From positions 62,001 through 126,000 of the forward strand of contig CAVUFN010000010.1 of assembly GCA_963740765.1 (NCBI GenBank): a stretch of 64,000 nucleotides of DNA, written 5' to 3'. The stretch's first letter is position 1. Every line of letters begins with the position of its first letter. Shown here one piece after another: positions 25,850-33,409 of this stretch. The notes beneath the pieces are model-generated. The model saw only the letters and a list, made by a program, of their open reading frames with translations, was not told the DNA's origin and ran no database searches. Origin of the DNA: DATLGB01 sp963740765 (lineage in GTDB: Bacteria > Actinomycetota > Thermoleophilia > Solirubrobacterales > Solirubrobacteraceae). A program made the translations under genes and the position numbers.

Positions 25850-27134
25850 GCTCACGGCAGGCGGCCTGCTGCTCGGCGGGCCCGCCGTCCTGGCGTTCTT
25901 CTCCGGCGGCTACTTCGACGCGCCGCGCGCGTGGGCGGGCCTGGTCGCCTGGCTGCTCGTGGCCGTCGGCGGCGTGGTCGGGACGTGGCCGCGCGGGCGG
26001 GCGGCGTGGCTGGCGCTCGGCGGCCTGGCGGCGCTGACCGGGTGGACGCTGTTGTCGCTGGCCTGGGCGCCGCTCGGGCAGACGGCCTACGACGCCGCGC
26101 AGATCGGCTTCCTGTACCTCGGCGCGATCACGGCGGCAGCGCTGCTGCGGCCGGCCTGGACCGAGGAGGCCCTGCTGGCCGGCGCGGTCGTCGTGGTCGG
26201 CTACGGCGTCTCCGAGCGCCTGCTGCCCGGCCTGCTCGACTTCGCCCGGTCCGTGTCCGCGCAGGGACGGCTCGAGCAGCCGCTGACCTACTGGAACGCG
26301 ATGGGCCTCGTGGCCGCGACCGGGCTGGTCCTGTCGGCGCGCGCCGACGCGCGGCTCGCCGCCGCACCGGTGCTCGGGCTCGGCCTGTCCCTGACCGTCT
26401 CGCGGGGTGGCCTGCTCGCCGCGGCGGCGGGCCTGATCTGCCTGGTGGTCCTGTCGCGGCGGCGCGAGACGCTGCTGGCCGCGGGTGCGGCGATCGGCCT
26501 CGGAGGCGGTGCCGCGCTGTCCGAGCTCGGCGGCAGCGGCGTGATGCTGGCGGCGGTGATCGTCCTCGGCGCGGCGGCGATCCCGCTGGCCCGCGCCTGC
26601 GCCGAGCGCGAGGGCGACCTGCGCCTGCCCGCCCAGACCGGGGTCGTCGCCGTGATGCTGATCGGGGTCGGCTTCGGGCTCGCGCTCGTGTTCGGCAGCA
26701 AGGAGACCTCGGCTCGCCTCGAGCCCACTGCGGGCCGCCTCGTCACGCTGCAGTCCAACCGCTACGAGTACTGGCGCGTGGCGGTGCGGGCCTTCCGCGC
26801 CGAGCCCGTCCGCGGCGTCGGCGCGGGCGGCTGGGCCGTCCGCTGGCGGCGCGAGCGCCCGTTCAACGAGGCCGCCCACGACGCCCACTCGCTCCCGCTC
26901 CAGACGCTCGCCGAGCTCGGCCTCGTCGGCGTCGTCCTGCTCGGCGTCTTCGCCACCGGCGTCGGCCTGGCCGCGCGTGCAACTCAGGGGACGGTCCCCT
27001 CAGTTGCATTGGCCGCCGTCTGCGCGACGTGGGGGGTGCACGTGCTGCTGGACTGGGACTGGCAGATGCCCGCGGCGACGCTGCCGGCGATGATCAGCGC
27101 CGGAGTGCTGGTCGCTCGAGCGTCCGATAGCTGA
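25842..27134 (+). CDS. O-antigen ligase/polymerase-like (Wzy_C) membrane protein
   Basis: A 430-residue protein with about eleven helices. The conserved periplasmic loop contains RYEYWRVAVRAFRAEPVRGVGAGGW followed by HDAHSLPLQTLAELGLVG, the hallmark of Wzy_C ligases/polymerases. It likely polymerises or transfers the polysaccharide whose sugars are added by neighbouring transferases. The GTG at 25842 overlaps the previous gene by 8 nt. A 31-bp palindrome (26978-27008) is embedded in frame near the C-terminus. It overlaps the convergent acyltransferase by 41 nt. Confidence 0.85.
   Translation: MLRLTAGGLLLGGPAVLAFFSGGYFDAPRAWAGLVAWLLVAVGGVVGTWPRGRAAWLALGGLAALTGWTLLSLAWAPLGQTAYDAAQIGFLYLGAITAAALLRPAWTEEALLAGAVVVVGYGVSERLLPGLLDFARSVSAQGRLEQPLTYWNAMGLVAATGLVLSARADARLAAAPVLGLGLSLTVSRGGLLAAAAGLICLVVLSRRRETLLAAGAAIGLGGGAALSELGGSGVMLAAVIVLGAAAIPLARACAEREGDLRLPAQTGVVAVMLIGVGFGLALVFGSKETSARLEPTAGRLVTLQSNRYEYWRVAVRAFRAEPVRGVGAGGWAVRWRRERPFNEAAHDAHSLPLQTLAELGLVGVVLLGVFATGVGLAARATQGTVPSVALAAVCATWGVHVLLDWDWQMPAATLPAMISAGVLVARASDS
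26978..27008. repeat. 31-bp imperfect palindrome inside a coding region
   Basis: TGCAACTCAGGGGAC and GTCCCCTCAGTTGCA flank a single central G, with one mismatched pair. It lies in the last periplasmic loop/helix region of the ligase-like gene and adds the residues TQGTVPSVA in frame. It resembles dispersed intergenic palindromes more than normal coding sequence. Confidence 0.6.
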
Positions 27135-28194
27135 GCGCGGCCACCGCCCCGGTCACGAGCACCGTCAAGGCGAGCAGGACCGGCGTGTTGACGTGGTCGC
27201 GCAGCCCGAGCCCGCCGGCGTCGAAGTGGCCGGGGTCGGCGTCCAGCGCCAGCAGCTCGGCGACGGTCAGGTGGTAGAGGTAGAACGAGTAGGAGATCGT
27301 GCCCAGGAAGGCGACCGGCGCCCAGGCCAGCAGCCACCGCACCGGTCCGCCCGCGTCCTCCCCGAACACGGCCGGCAGCAGGAACAGGACGCACAGCACG
27401 GCGGTCAGGGCGAGCCGGGCGGCGACGGTCGCGAGCGGTTGCACCTGGGTCAGCGCGGCGGCGAGGCCGAAGACCCCGTCCGGGGCCATCGCGGCGAGGC
27501 CGGCCAGCGCGGCGGCGGCGCCCAGCCAGCACACCGTCGCCTGCCGCATCACGCGGTCCGGCTCGGCCACGCTCCAGACCGCCAGCAGCATCCCCAGCGC
27601 CAGCCAGGTCGCCTGCCCGGGCAGCGCGTCCGCCCACAGCCGCGAGATCTCCAGCCGGGCCGCGAGCGCCTGCACGGCGGCGCCACCCAGCGCGACGCCC
27701 GCCAGCGCCAGCGCGTCGGACCGGGCGCTCAGCCGCCGGGTGAGCAGCGCCCACAGCGGCAGCGCGAAGTAGAAGGTCACCTCCACGCAGAGCGTCCACG
27801 CGACGGGGATGCCGAGCCCGATCGTGTCCTCGCGGTAGAGCTGCGCGAACAGGTAGTAGCGCCACGCGCCGTCCGCCAGCACGATGCCCGGGAAGACGAC
27901 CAGGACCGTCAGCGCGACCCAGTAGGCGGGGACGATGCGCAGCACCCGCCGGCGCGCGAAGCGCCGCAGGTCGGGCAGCGGCGCCCCGCCCGCGCGCGCG
28001 GCTGCGAACGGGCGGTAGAGCAGGAAACCGGAGATGGCGAAGAACACCGTCACCCCGAGTCCGCCGAGGGTCTGCGCGACGTGCCCGAGCGCGCCCGCGC
28101 CGGCGAACCCGGTCAGGGCCGCGACGTGGAAGACGCAGACCGCCAGCACGGCGAGGCCGCGAAGCGCGCCGAAGAGGGCGAAGTGCCGCCGCAT
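27094..28194 (-). CDS. OafA/YrhL-type membrane acyltransferase
   Basis: A 366-residue acyltransferase-3 family protein with about ten helices. The conserved start FGALRGLAVLAVCVFHV has the expected Arg and His, followed by GVTVFFAISGFLLYRPF. Such enzymes O-acetylate surface polysaccharides or lipids. ATG 28194 lies 9 nt after minus TAGTGT. Its 3' end overlaps the convergent ligase-like gene by 41 nt. The acceptor is unknown but probably the local polysaccharide. Confidence 0.88.
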   Translation of the reverse strand: MRRHFALFGALRGLAVLAVCVFHVAALTGFAGAGALGHVAQTLGGLGVTVFFAISGFLLYRPFAAARAGGAPLPDLRRFARRRVLRIVPAYWVALTVLVVFPGIVLADGAWRYYLFAQLYREDTIGLGIPVAWTLCVEVTFYFALPLWALLTRRLSARSDALALAGVALGGAAVQALAARLEISRLWADALPGQATWLALGMLLAVWSVAEPDRVMRQATVCWLGAAAALAGLAAMAPDGVFGLAAALTQVQPLATVAARLALTAVLCVLFLLPAVFGEDAGGPVRWLLAWAPVAFLGTISYSFYLYHLTVAELLALDADPGHFDAGGLGLRDHVNTPVLLALTVLVTGAVAALSYRTLERPALRR

Positions 28195-28203
28195 CGCGCG
28201 CCA

Positions 28204-28213
28204 ACACTAGGTT
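28204..28213. promoter_or_regulatory. Overlapping divergent -10 boxes sharing TA
   Basis: ACACTAGGTT holds plus TAGGTT (7 nt to GTG 28221) and minus TAGTGT (9 nt to ATG 28194). The boxes share TA at 28208-28209. Confidence 0.7.
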
Positions 28214-28220
28214 GAAGCAC

Positions 28221-29204
28221 GTGCAACGCGTGGCCTTCGACGTCGATCCCTACGCCAACGATCCCGGGCGCTGGGGCGCCTCGATGGCGACCAACATCGA
28301 GCTGCTGATCGGCAGCCTCGAGGCCGCGCGGCCGCGGTCGGTGGCCGAGGTCGGGGCGTACGCCGGCGACCTCACGCGCATCCTCCTCGCCTGGGCCGAG
28401 CCGCACGGCGCGACGGTCACCGCGATCGACCCGCTGCCCCAGCCGCCGCTGGAGGCGCTGGAGCAGGAGCGCTCGGATCTGTCGCTGGTCCGCAAGGTGG
28501 CGGGCGAGGCGCTGCGCGAGATCGAGCTGCCCGACGCGGTCGTCCTCGACGGCGACCACAACTACTACGCCGTCAGCCAGGAGCTGCGCATCGTCGCCGA
28601 GCGCGCCGGGGACGCCCCGCTGCCGCTGCTGATCTTCCACGACGTCGGCTGGCCGCACGCGCGCCGCGACCTCTACTACGACCTCGACGACATCCCCGCC
28701 GGGTACCGCCACCCGGCCCGCCAGGGCGGCGGCCTGTTCCCGGGGGAGGCCGGCATCCGCGAGGGCGGCCTGCCGATGCCCGGCGCGTCGGCGGAGCAGG
28801 AGGGCGGTCCGCGCAATGGCGTCCTCACCGCGATCGAGGACTTCGTCACCGAGCACGAGGGCTTGCGCCTCGCCGTCATCCCCGCCTTCTTCGGCGTCGG
28901 CGTCGTGTGGTCGCTGAGCGCCCCCTACGCCGACGCGCTCGCCGAGCTGCTGGACCCGTGGGACCGCAACCCGCTGCTCGAGCGTCTCGAGGCCAACCGC
29001 GTCCTGCACCTCGCCTCGTCGCACTTCCACCTGACCCAGGCGACCCAGTGGCAGGCCCGGGATCACCGCAAGGGCGAACTGCTGCGCAAGCTGCTCATCT
29101 CGAAGTCCTTCGCGATCGGGCAGCTGATCTCGAAGCTGCGCCAGCGCGGCGAGCCGGCCTTCTCGAAGGCCGAGGCGCAGGCGCTGCTCGACGAGTCAGC
29201 CTGA
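28221..29204 (+). CDS. Class I SAM-dependent methyltransferase-like protein
   Basis: A 327-residue protein. The cofactor-binding core is SVAEVGAYAGDLTRILL, then VTAIDPLPQPP and AVVLDGDHNYYAV, as in Methyltransf_24-type enzymes. A long C-terminal helical region is charged. It probably modifies a sugar or lipid of the surface polymer. GTG 28221 is chosen by its 7-nt spacing to TAGGTT; a TTG at 28212 would lie inside the -10 box. The 3' end overlaps the convergent GT2 gene by 9 nt. Confidence 0.78.
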   Translation: MQRVAFDVDPYANDPGRWGASMATNIELLIGSLEAARPRSVAEVGAYAGDLTRILLAWAEPHGATVTAIDPLPQPPLEALEQERSDLSLVRKVAGEALREIELPDAVVLDGDHNYYAVSQELRIVAERAGDAPLPLLIFHDVGWPHARRDLYYDLDDIPAGYRHPARQGGGLFPGEAGIREGGLPMPGASAEQEGGPRNGVLTAIEDFVTEHEGLRLAVIPAFFGVGVVWSLSAPYADALAELLDPWDRNPLLERLEANRVLHLASSHFHLTQATQWQARDHRKGELLRKLLISKSFAIGQLISKLRQRGEPAFSKAEAQALLDESA

Positions 29205-30116
29205 GCCGTTGCGGCGGGCGGACCGCTCGCGGCGCAGCTTGTTGGCCGTGCGCAGCGGCTGGGTCAGCTTCCAGGAGATCGACTCGACGGTCTCGTCGAA
29301 GTCACGCTGGAGCTGGGCCTCGCGGGCCGTGTACTGGAGCTGGCCGGACACGACATGGGCGCGCGTGACGGCGGCGACCGCCTCGGCGTAGCGGGCGCGC
29401 TGCTTCCAGTCCGTCCCGCCCTCGACGCCGACGCCCGGCATCCGGCCCTCCCACTTCTCGGCGACCGCGATGTGCGCGGCGATCCAGCTGTCCGGGTTGG
29501 AGACGAGGTCGAGCGAGTGGTGGTGGATGGCGTGCAGGTCGGCGGTCACGACCTTCTTGCCCGCCTCGCGAGCCTGCAGGCAGAAGTCGAAGTCGTAGCC
29601 GTGCAGCTGGCCGAGGCCCTCGTCGAAGCGCAGGTTGCGGACGGCCCACGGCGACAGGCACATGATGAAGCCGTCGACGGTGTCCACCTCGCCGGTGCGC
29701 GTGTACGGCTGCGAGTTGTCGGCCCAGGTGATCGAGGGCAGCTCGCCGCCGCCGAGCTCGGAGTACTTGTGGATGAACGACGCCCACGTGACCGAGCCCT
29801 CCCACCAGGCGATGGAGCGAACGCCGATCGAGCCGACGCAGCCGACGATGGCGACGTCGGGATCCTTCAGCGCGGCGCGCACCTTCGGGACGAAGTCGGG
29901 GTCGACGATCTCGGCGTCCTGGTGGACGAGGCACAGGCATTCGAGGTCCTCGTGCTGCGCGGCGAGGTCCATCAGGAGGTTGTACGAGCGGAAGATCGAT
30001 CCCGCGGCCGAGTTGGCGTAGACGACCGTGTCGTCCTCCTTGGCCAGGTCGAACCCGGGCCCGCAGGCCTTCTTGTACATCTCGGGAGAGGTGATGGAGG
30101 ACCCGAACACGAACAC
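29196..30116 (-). CDS. Glycosyltransferase family 2-like protein
   Basis: A 306-residue GT-A fold protein. CLVHQDAEIVDPDFV carries the DxD-like nucleotide-sugar site, and GLGQLHGYDFDFCLQAREAG is the acceptor-side loop. The C-terminus is a basic helix that may bind membrane. The GTG at 30116 follows minus TACCCT by 8 nt. It diverges from another GT2 gene only 20 bp away. Donor and acceptor are unknown. Confidence 0.82.
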   Translation of the reverse strand: MFVFGSSITSPEMYKKACGPGFDLAKEDDTVVYANSAAGSIFRSYNLLMDLAAQHEDLECLCLVHQDAEIVDPDFVPKVRAALKDPDVAIVGCVGSIGVRSIAWWEGSVTWASFIHKYSELGGGELPSITWADNSQPYTRTGEVDTVDGFIMCLSPWAVRNLRFDEGLGQLHGYDFDFCLQAREAGKKVVTADLHAIHHHSLDLVSNPDSWIAAHIAVAEKWEGRMPGVGVEGGTDWKQRARYAEAVAAVTRAHVVSGQLQYTAREAQLQRDFDETVESISWKLTQPLRTANKLRRERSARRNGSG

Positions 30117-30124
30117 GGCGTGTC

Positions 30125-30130
30125 AGGGTA
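30125..30130 (-). promoter_or_regulatory. -10 box TACCCT for the minus-strand GT2 gene
   Basis: Minus TACCCT (30130-30125), 8 nt before GTG 30116. The plus strand shows only TAGGGA at the shared TA, so the plus promoter is unclear. Confidence 0.5.
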
Positions 30131-30136
30131 GGGAGG

Positions 30137-31333
30137 ATGGTCACGCTGGAATCGCCGCCGCCACGGCCGCTGCCGCCGGGCACGCGGACCGCGGTCTTCC
30201 TGGCCGGCAGCGGGTCGCCCTCCGACATCGGCGGCGTCCGGCCGATCCGGGCGCGCGGCCACTGGTGGGCGACGGTGCCGGTGAGCGCCGGCGACGACCT
30301 CGGGATCACGACCGTGCCCGTCGCCCCGACGCGACAAGAGGGACGGTACGGCGCGTCGCGCCTGGTGGTCTGCATGGCGACCTTCGAGCCCGACGAGGCG
30401 CTGTTCCGCGCGCAGGTCGAGTCGCTGCGCGCGCAGACCGTGCCGTTCACCTGCCTGGTCTCCGACGACGCGTCGTCGACGGACGTGGTCGAGCGGGTGA
30501 TCGAGAGCGACGAGCGCTTCGTCGTGTCGCGCTCTGACGTGCGCCAGGGCTTCTACCGCAACTTCGAGCGGGCGCTGCAGATGGTGCCGGACGGCGTCGA
30601 GCACATCGCGCTGTGCGACCAGGACGACGTCTGGCGCCCGGAGAAGCTCGAGGTGCTGCGCGACGGCCTGGGGGACGCCGTCCTCGCCTTCTCCGACCAG
30701 CGGCTGACCGCGCCGGACGGCCGCGTGCTGGCGGAGACGCTGTGGCGTGGCCGCGCGGTCAACCACCACGACCTGCTGTCGATGCTCGTGGCCAACGCGA
30801 TCACCGGGGCCGCGTGCCTGTTCCGCCGCGCGCTGCTGGACACGCTGCTGCCCTTCCCGGAGACACCCGGCCTGCAGTTCCACGACCACTGGCTGGCGAT
30901 CACGGCGCTGGCGTCGGGCCGCGTCGCCTACGTGGACCGGCCGTTGTACGACTACGTCCAGCACGGCGGCGCGGTGTTCGGTGAGGTCGCGACCGGCGCG
31001 CGCACGACGGGACCGCCGCGCTCGAGGCGGGCCGCGTACTTCCTCGGCTACTGCGCTCGCGAGGTCGCCGCGCAGGCGCTGCTGGCCCGCGGCGCCGAGC
31101 ATCCGGACCTGCGCACGTTCGTCGCCGCGCAGCGCTCGCCGCGGGCGCTCGCCCGCCTGGCCACCGCGCCGGACGCGAAGACCACGCTCGGGACGGAGCG
31201 CGAGCTCGTCGGCGGGGTCCTGTGGAAACTCGCCGCCGAGCGCGGCCTGGCGCGCGACGTCTCCTTCCCGGACCCGCTCGCCTTCGAGCAACGTGCCCTG
31301 CGCAAGTGGCGCTCCGGCCTCGCCCGGCCCTAG
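30137..31333 (+). CDS. Glycosyltransferase family 2 (rhamnosyltransferase-like)
   Basis: A 398-residue enzyme. An N-terminal ~70-residue extension precedes the GT-A domain: VVCMATFEPDEALFRAQVESLRAQT, then SDDASSTD (nucleotide site) and CDQDDVWRPEK (acceptor/DQDD site). The C-terminal part is helical. It is closely similar in layout to the N-terminal half of the fusion protein at 33409, including HDHWLAITALASG and YVDRPLYDYVQHG, so the two are paralogues. It precedes the ABC exporter genes. The TAG stop is part of the next promoter. Confidence 0.88.
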   Translation: MVTLESPPPRPLPPGTRTAVFLAGSGSPSDIGGVRPIRARGHWWATVPVSAGDDLGITTVPVAPTRQEGRYGASRLVVCMATFEPDEALFRAQVESLRAQTVPFTCLVSDDASSTDVVERVIESDERFVVSRSDVRQGFYRNFERALQMVPDGVEHIALCDQDDVWRPEKLEVLRDGLGDAVLAFSDQRLTAPDGRVLAETLWRGRAVNHHDLLSMLVANAITGAACLFRRALLDTLLPFPETPGLQFHDHWLAITALASGRVAYVDRPLYDYVQHGGAVFGEVATGARTTGPPRSRRAAYFLGYCAREVAAQALLARGAEHPDLRTFVAAQRSPRALARLATAPDAKTTLGTERELVGGVLWKLAAERGLARDVSFPDPLAFEQRALRKWRSGLARP

Positions 31334-31336
31334 CCT
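31331..31336 (+). promoter_or_regulatory. -10 box TAGCCT built on the upstream stop codon
   Basis: The TAG stop of the GT2 gene starts TAGCCT, which lies 7 nt before GTG 31344. Confidence 0.55.
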
Positions 31337-31343
31337 CCCGGAC

Positions 31344-32576
31344 GTGACCACGGCCGTCATAGAGCCGGTCGACACGACCTCCGGGAAGCCCGTCGCCATC
31401 GAGGTCCGCGGGGTCGAGAAGACCTTCCGCATCCCGGTCAACCGGGTCGACTCGCTCAAGGAGCGCGTCACCCACTTCGGCCGCGGCGGCGAGGTCAACG
31501 AGCTGCGCGTCCTGCGCGGGATCGACTTCGACGTGCGCGAGGGCGAGTTCTTCGGGATCGTCGGGCGCAACGGCTCCGGCAAGTCGACGCTGCTCAAGAT
31601 CCTCGCCTCGATCTATCGCGCCGACGCCGGCCGCGTGCGCATGGCCGGGCGGCTCGCGCCGTTCATCGAGCTGGGCGTCGGCTTCAACCCCGAGCTGACC
31701 TCGCGGGAGAACGTCGTCCTCAACGGCGTCCTCATGGGCCTGAACCGCCGCGACGCCCGCGCGCGCCTCGATCAGGTCCTCGACTTCGCCGAGCTGCGCG
31801 ACTACGCCGACCTCAAGCTCAAGAACTACTCGAGCGGGATGATGGTCCGGCTCGCCTTCGCCGTCATGGTCGAGGCCGACGCCGACATCATGCTGATCGA
31901 CGAGGTGCTCGCGGTGGGCGACGCCGCGTTCGCCCAGAAGTGCATGGACGTCTTCCGCGAGCGGCGCGCGGCGGGCAGGACGATCGTGCTCGTCACCCAC
32001 GACATGGCCACCGTGCAGGGCCTCTGCGACCGGGCGATGCTCATCCACGACGGCGAGATCCGCTACCTCGGCGACCCCGAGGAGACCGCCCTGCGCTATT
32101 ACCGCCTCAACTTCTCGGGCACCGCGGACGACGCGCCGTTCCAGGCCGGCGGGGTCCCCGACGTCAACGCCAGCCCGATCGACGCCTGGCTCGAGGACGC
32201 CGACGGCGGGCGCATCGACAACGTCGAGCAGGGCGACCCGCTGCGCTTCAACGCGATCTTCGAGGCGCGCCACGCGCTCGACGTCCCCGTGTTCGGCTTC
32301 CACTTCCTCAACGCGGACGGGGAGACGGTGTTCGGCTTCAACCAGGGCGTCGAGCCCGAGCGCCTCGAGGCGGGCGAGCGGGTGACGATCTCCGGCGCGG
32401 TCGAGAACCGCCTGCGGCCCGGCCGGTACAGCGTGGTCTGCTGGGTGTCGCGCAACCGCACGCAGGGGGACGTCGCGCTGCACGTCCTGCGGCTGCTCGA
32501 GTTCGTCGTCTACGGGACGCGCCAGGGACCGGGCTCGGTCGAGGTCGCGACGGACCTGAAGGCGGAGATCGAGTGA
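31344..32576 (+). CDS. Polysaccharide ABC exporter ATPase (Wzt/TagH-like) with C-terminal domain
   Basis: A 410-residue ATPase. The nucleotide-binding domain (~15-260) has Walker A GRNGSGKST, signature YSSGMMVRL, Walker B IMLIDEVLAVGD and switch VTHD. Residues ~270-410 form a beta-rich domain like the Wzt carbohydrate-binding domain, which recognises the glycan end before export. It is GTG-started and probably leaderless. The stop overlaps the permease GTG (GTGA), so the two subunits are coupled. Confidence 0.92.
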   Translation: MTTAVIEPVDTTSGKPVAIEVRGVEKTFRIPVNRVDSLKERVTHFGRGGEVNELRVLRGIDFDVREGEFFGIVGRNGSGKSTLLKILASIYRADAGRVRMAGRLAPFIELGVGFNPELTSRENVVLNGVLMGLNRRDARARLDQVLDFAELRDYADLKLKNYSSGMMVRLAFAVMVEADADIMLIDEVLAVGDAAFAQKCMDVFRERRAAGRTIVLVTHDMATVQGLCDRAMLIHDGEIRYLGDPEETALRYYRLNFSGTADDAPFQAGGVPDVNASPIDAWLEDADGGRIDNVEQGDPLRFNAIFEARHALDVPVFGFHFLNADGETVFGFNQGVEPERLEAGERVTISGAVENRLRPGRYSVVCWVSRNRTQGDVALHVLRLLEFVVYGTRQGPGSVEVATDLKAEIE

Positions 32577-33409
32577 GCTCCCTGGAGCTGCGCGAGGTCC
32601 GCGGGCCGTCGGCGCTGGGCGGCGGCTGGCGGCGCTCCGCCGAGCTGCTGTACCTGATCGCGGCGACGGAGTTCAAGCGCACCTACTTCGGCACCGCGCT
32701 CGGCTACGCGTGGTCGCTCGCGCGGCCGCTGATGCTGTTCGGCGTGCTGCTCGCCGTCTTCACCCAGGCGTTCCGGCTGCCCGACTCCGTTCCGCACTAC
32801 GCCGTCCTGCTGCTCACGAACATCGTCATGTTCGGTTTCTTCCAGGAGGCGACGGGCAACGCCGTGGCCTCGATCGTCTCGCAGGAGTCGATCGTGCGCA
32901 AGACGCAGTTCCCGCGGCTGGTGATCCCGCTCGCGGTGGTGTTGACCGCCCTGTTCAACCTCGGCCTCAACCTCGTCGTGGTCGTGGTGTTCCTGCTCGC
33001 GTTCGGGGTGATGCCGATGTGGACGTGGCTGCTGTTCCCGCTGCTCCTGGGCGCGCTGTTCGTGTTCACCGTCGCCGTCGCGATGATCGTCTCGTCGCTG
33101 TACCCGCGCTTCCGCGACGTCGGCATCATCTGGACGGTCGCGTCGACCGCGCTCTTCTACGGCACGCCCGTCCTGTATCCGATCGGCGTCGTCTCCCAGT
33201 CCCTCCGCGACGTCATCTCGCTGAACCCGCTGGCGCCGATCTTCGCGCTCATCCACAAGTGGATCGTCGACCCGGACGCGGCCGGTCCGGCCGAGCTGGC
33301 GGGCGGCTACGGGCGGTTGATGATCCCGGCGGCGATCTACGTGATCACCTGCGCCGTCGCGGTCTGGGTGTTCCGCCGCGAAGCACCCCGCATCGCCGAA
33401 GCGCTGTAG
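32573..33409 (+). CDS. Polysaccharide ABC-2 exporter permease (Wzm/TagG-like)
   Basis: A 278-residue inner-membrane permease with six helices. The conserved N-terminal FKRTYFGTALGYAWSLARPL and YFQ-like LYPIGVV segments are typical of O-antigen and teichoic-acid exporters. With the preceding ATPase it would move lipid-linked polysaccharide across the membrane. GTG start in a GTGA overlap; the stop shares its G with the next GTG. Confidence 0.92.
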   Translation: MSSLELREVRGPSALGGGWRRSAELLYLIAATEFKRTYFGTALGYAWSLARPLMLFGVLLAVFTQAFRLPDSVPHYAVLLLTNIVMFGFFQEATGNAVASIVSQESIVRKTQFPRLVIPLAVVLTALFNLGLNLVVVVVFLLAFGVMPMWTWLLFPLLLGALFVFTVAVAMIVSSLYPRFRDVGIIWTVASTALFYGTPVLYPIGVVSQSLRDVISLNPLAPIFALIHKWIVDPDAAGPAELAGGYGRLMIPAAIYVITCAVAVWVFRREAPRIAEAL

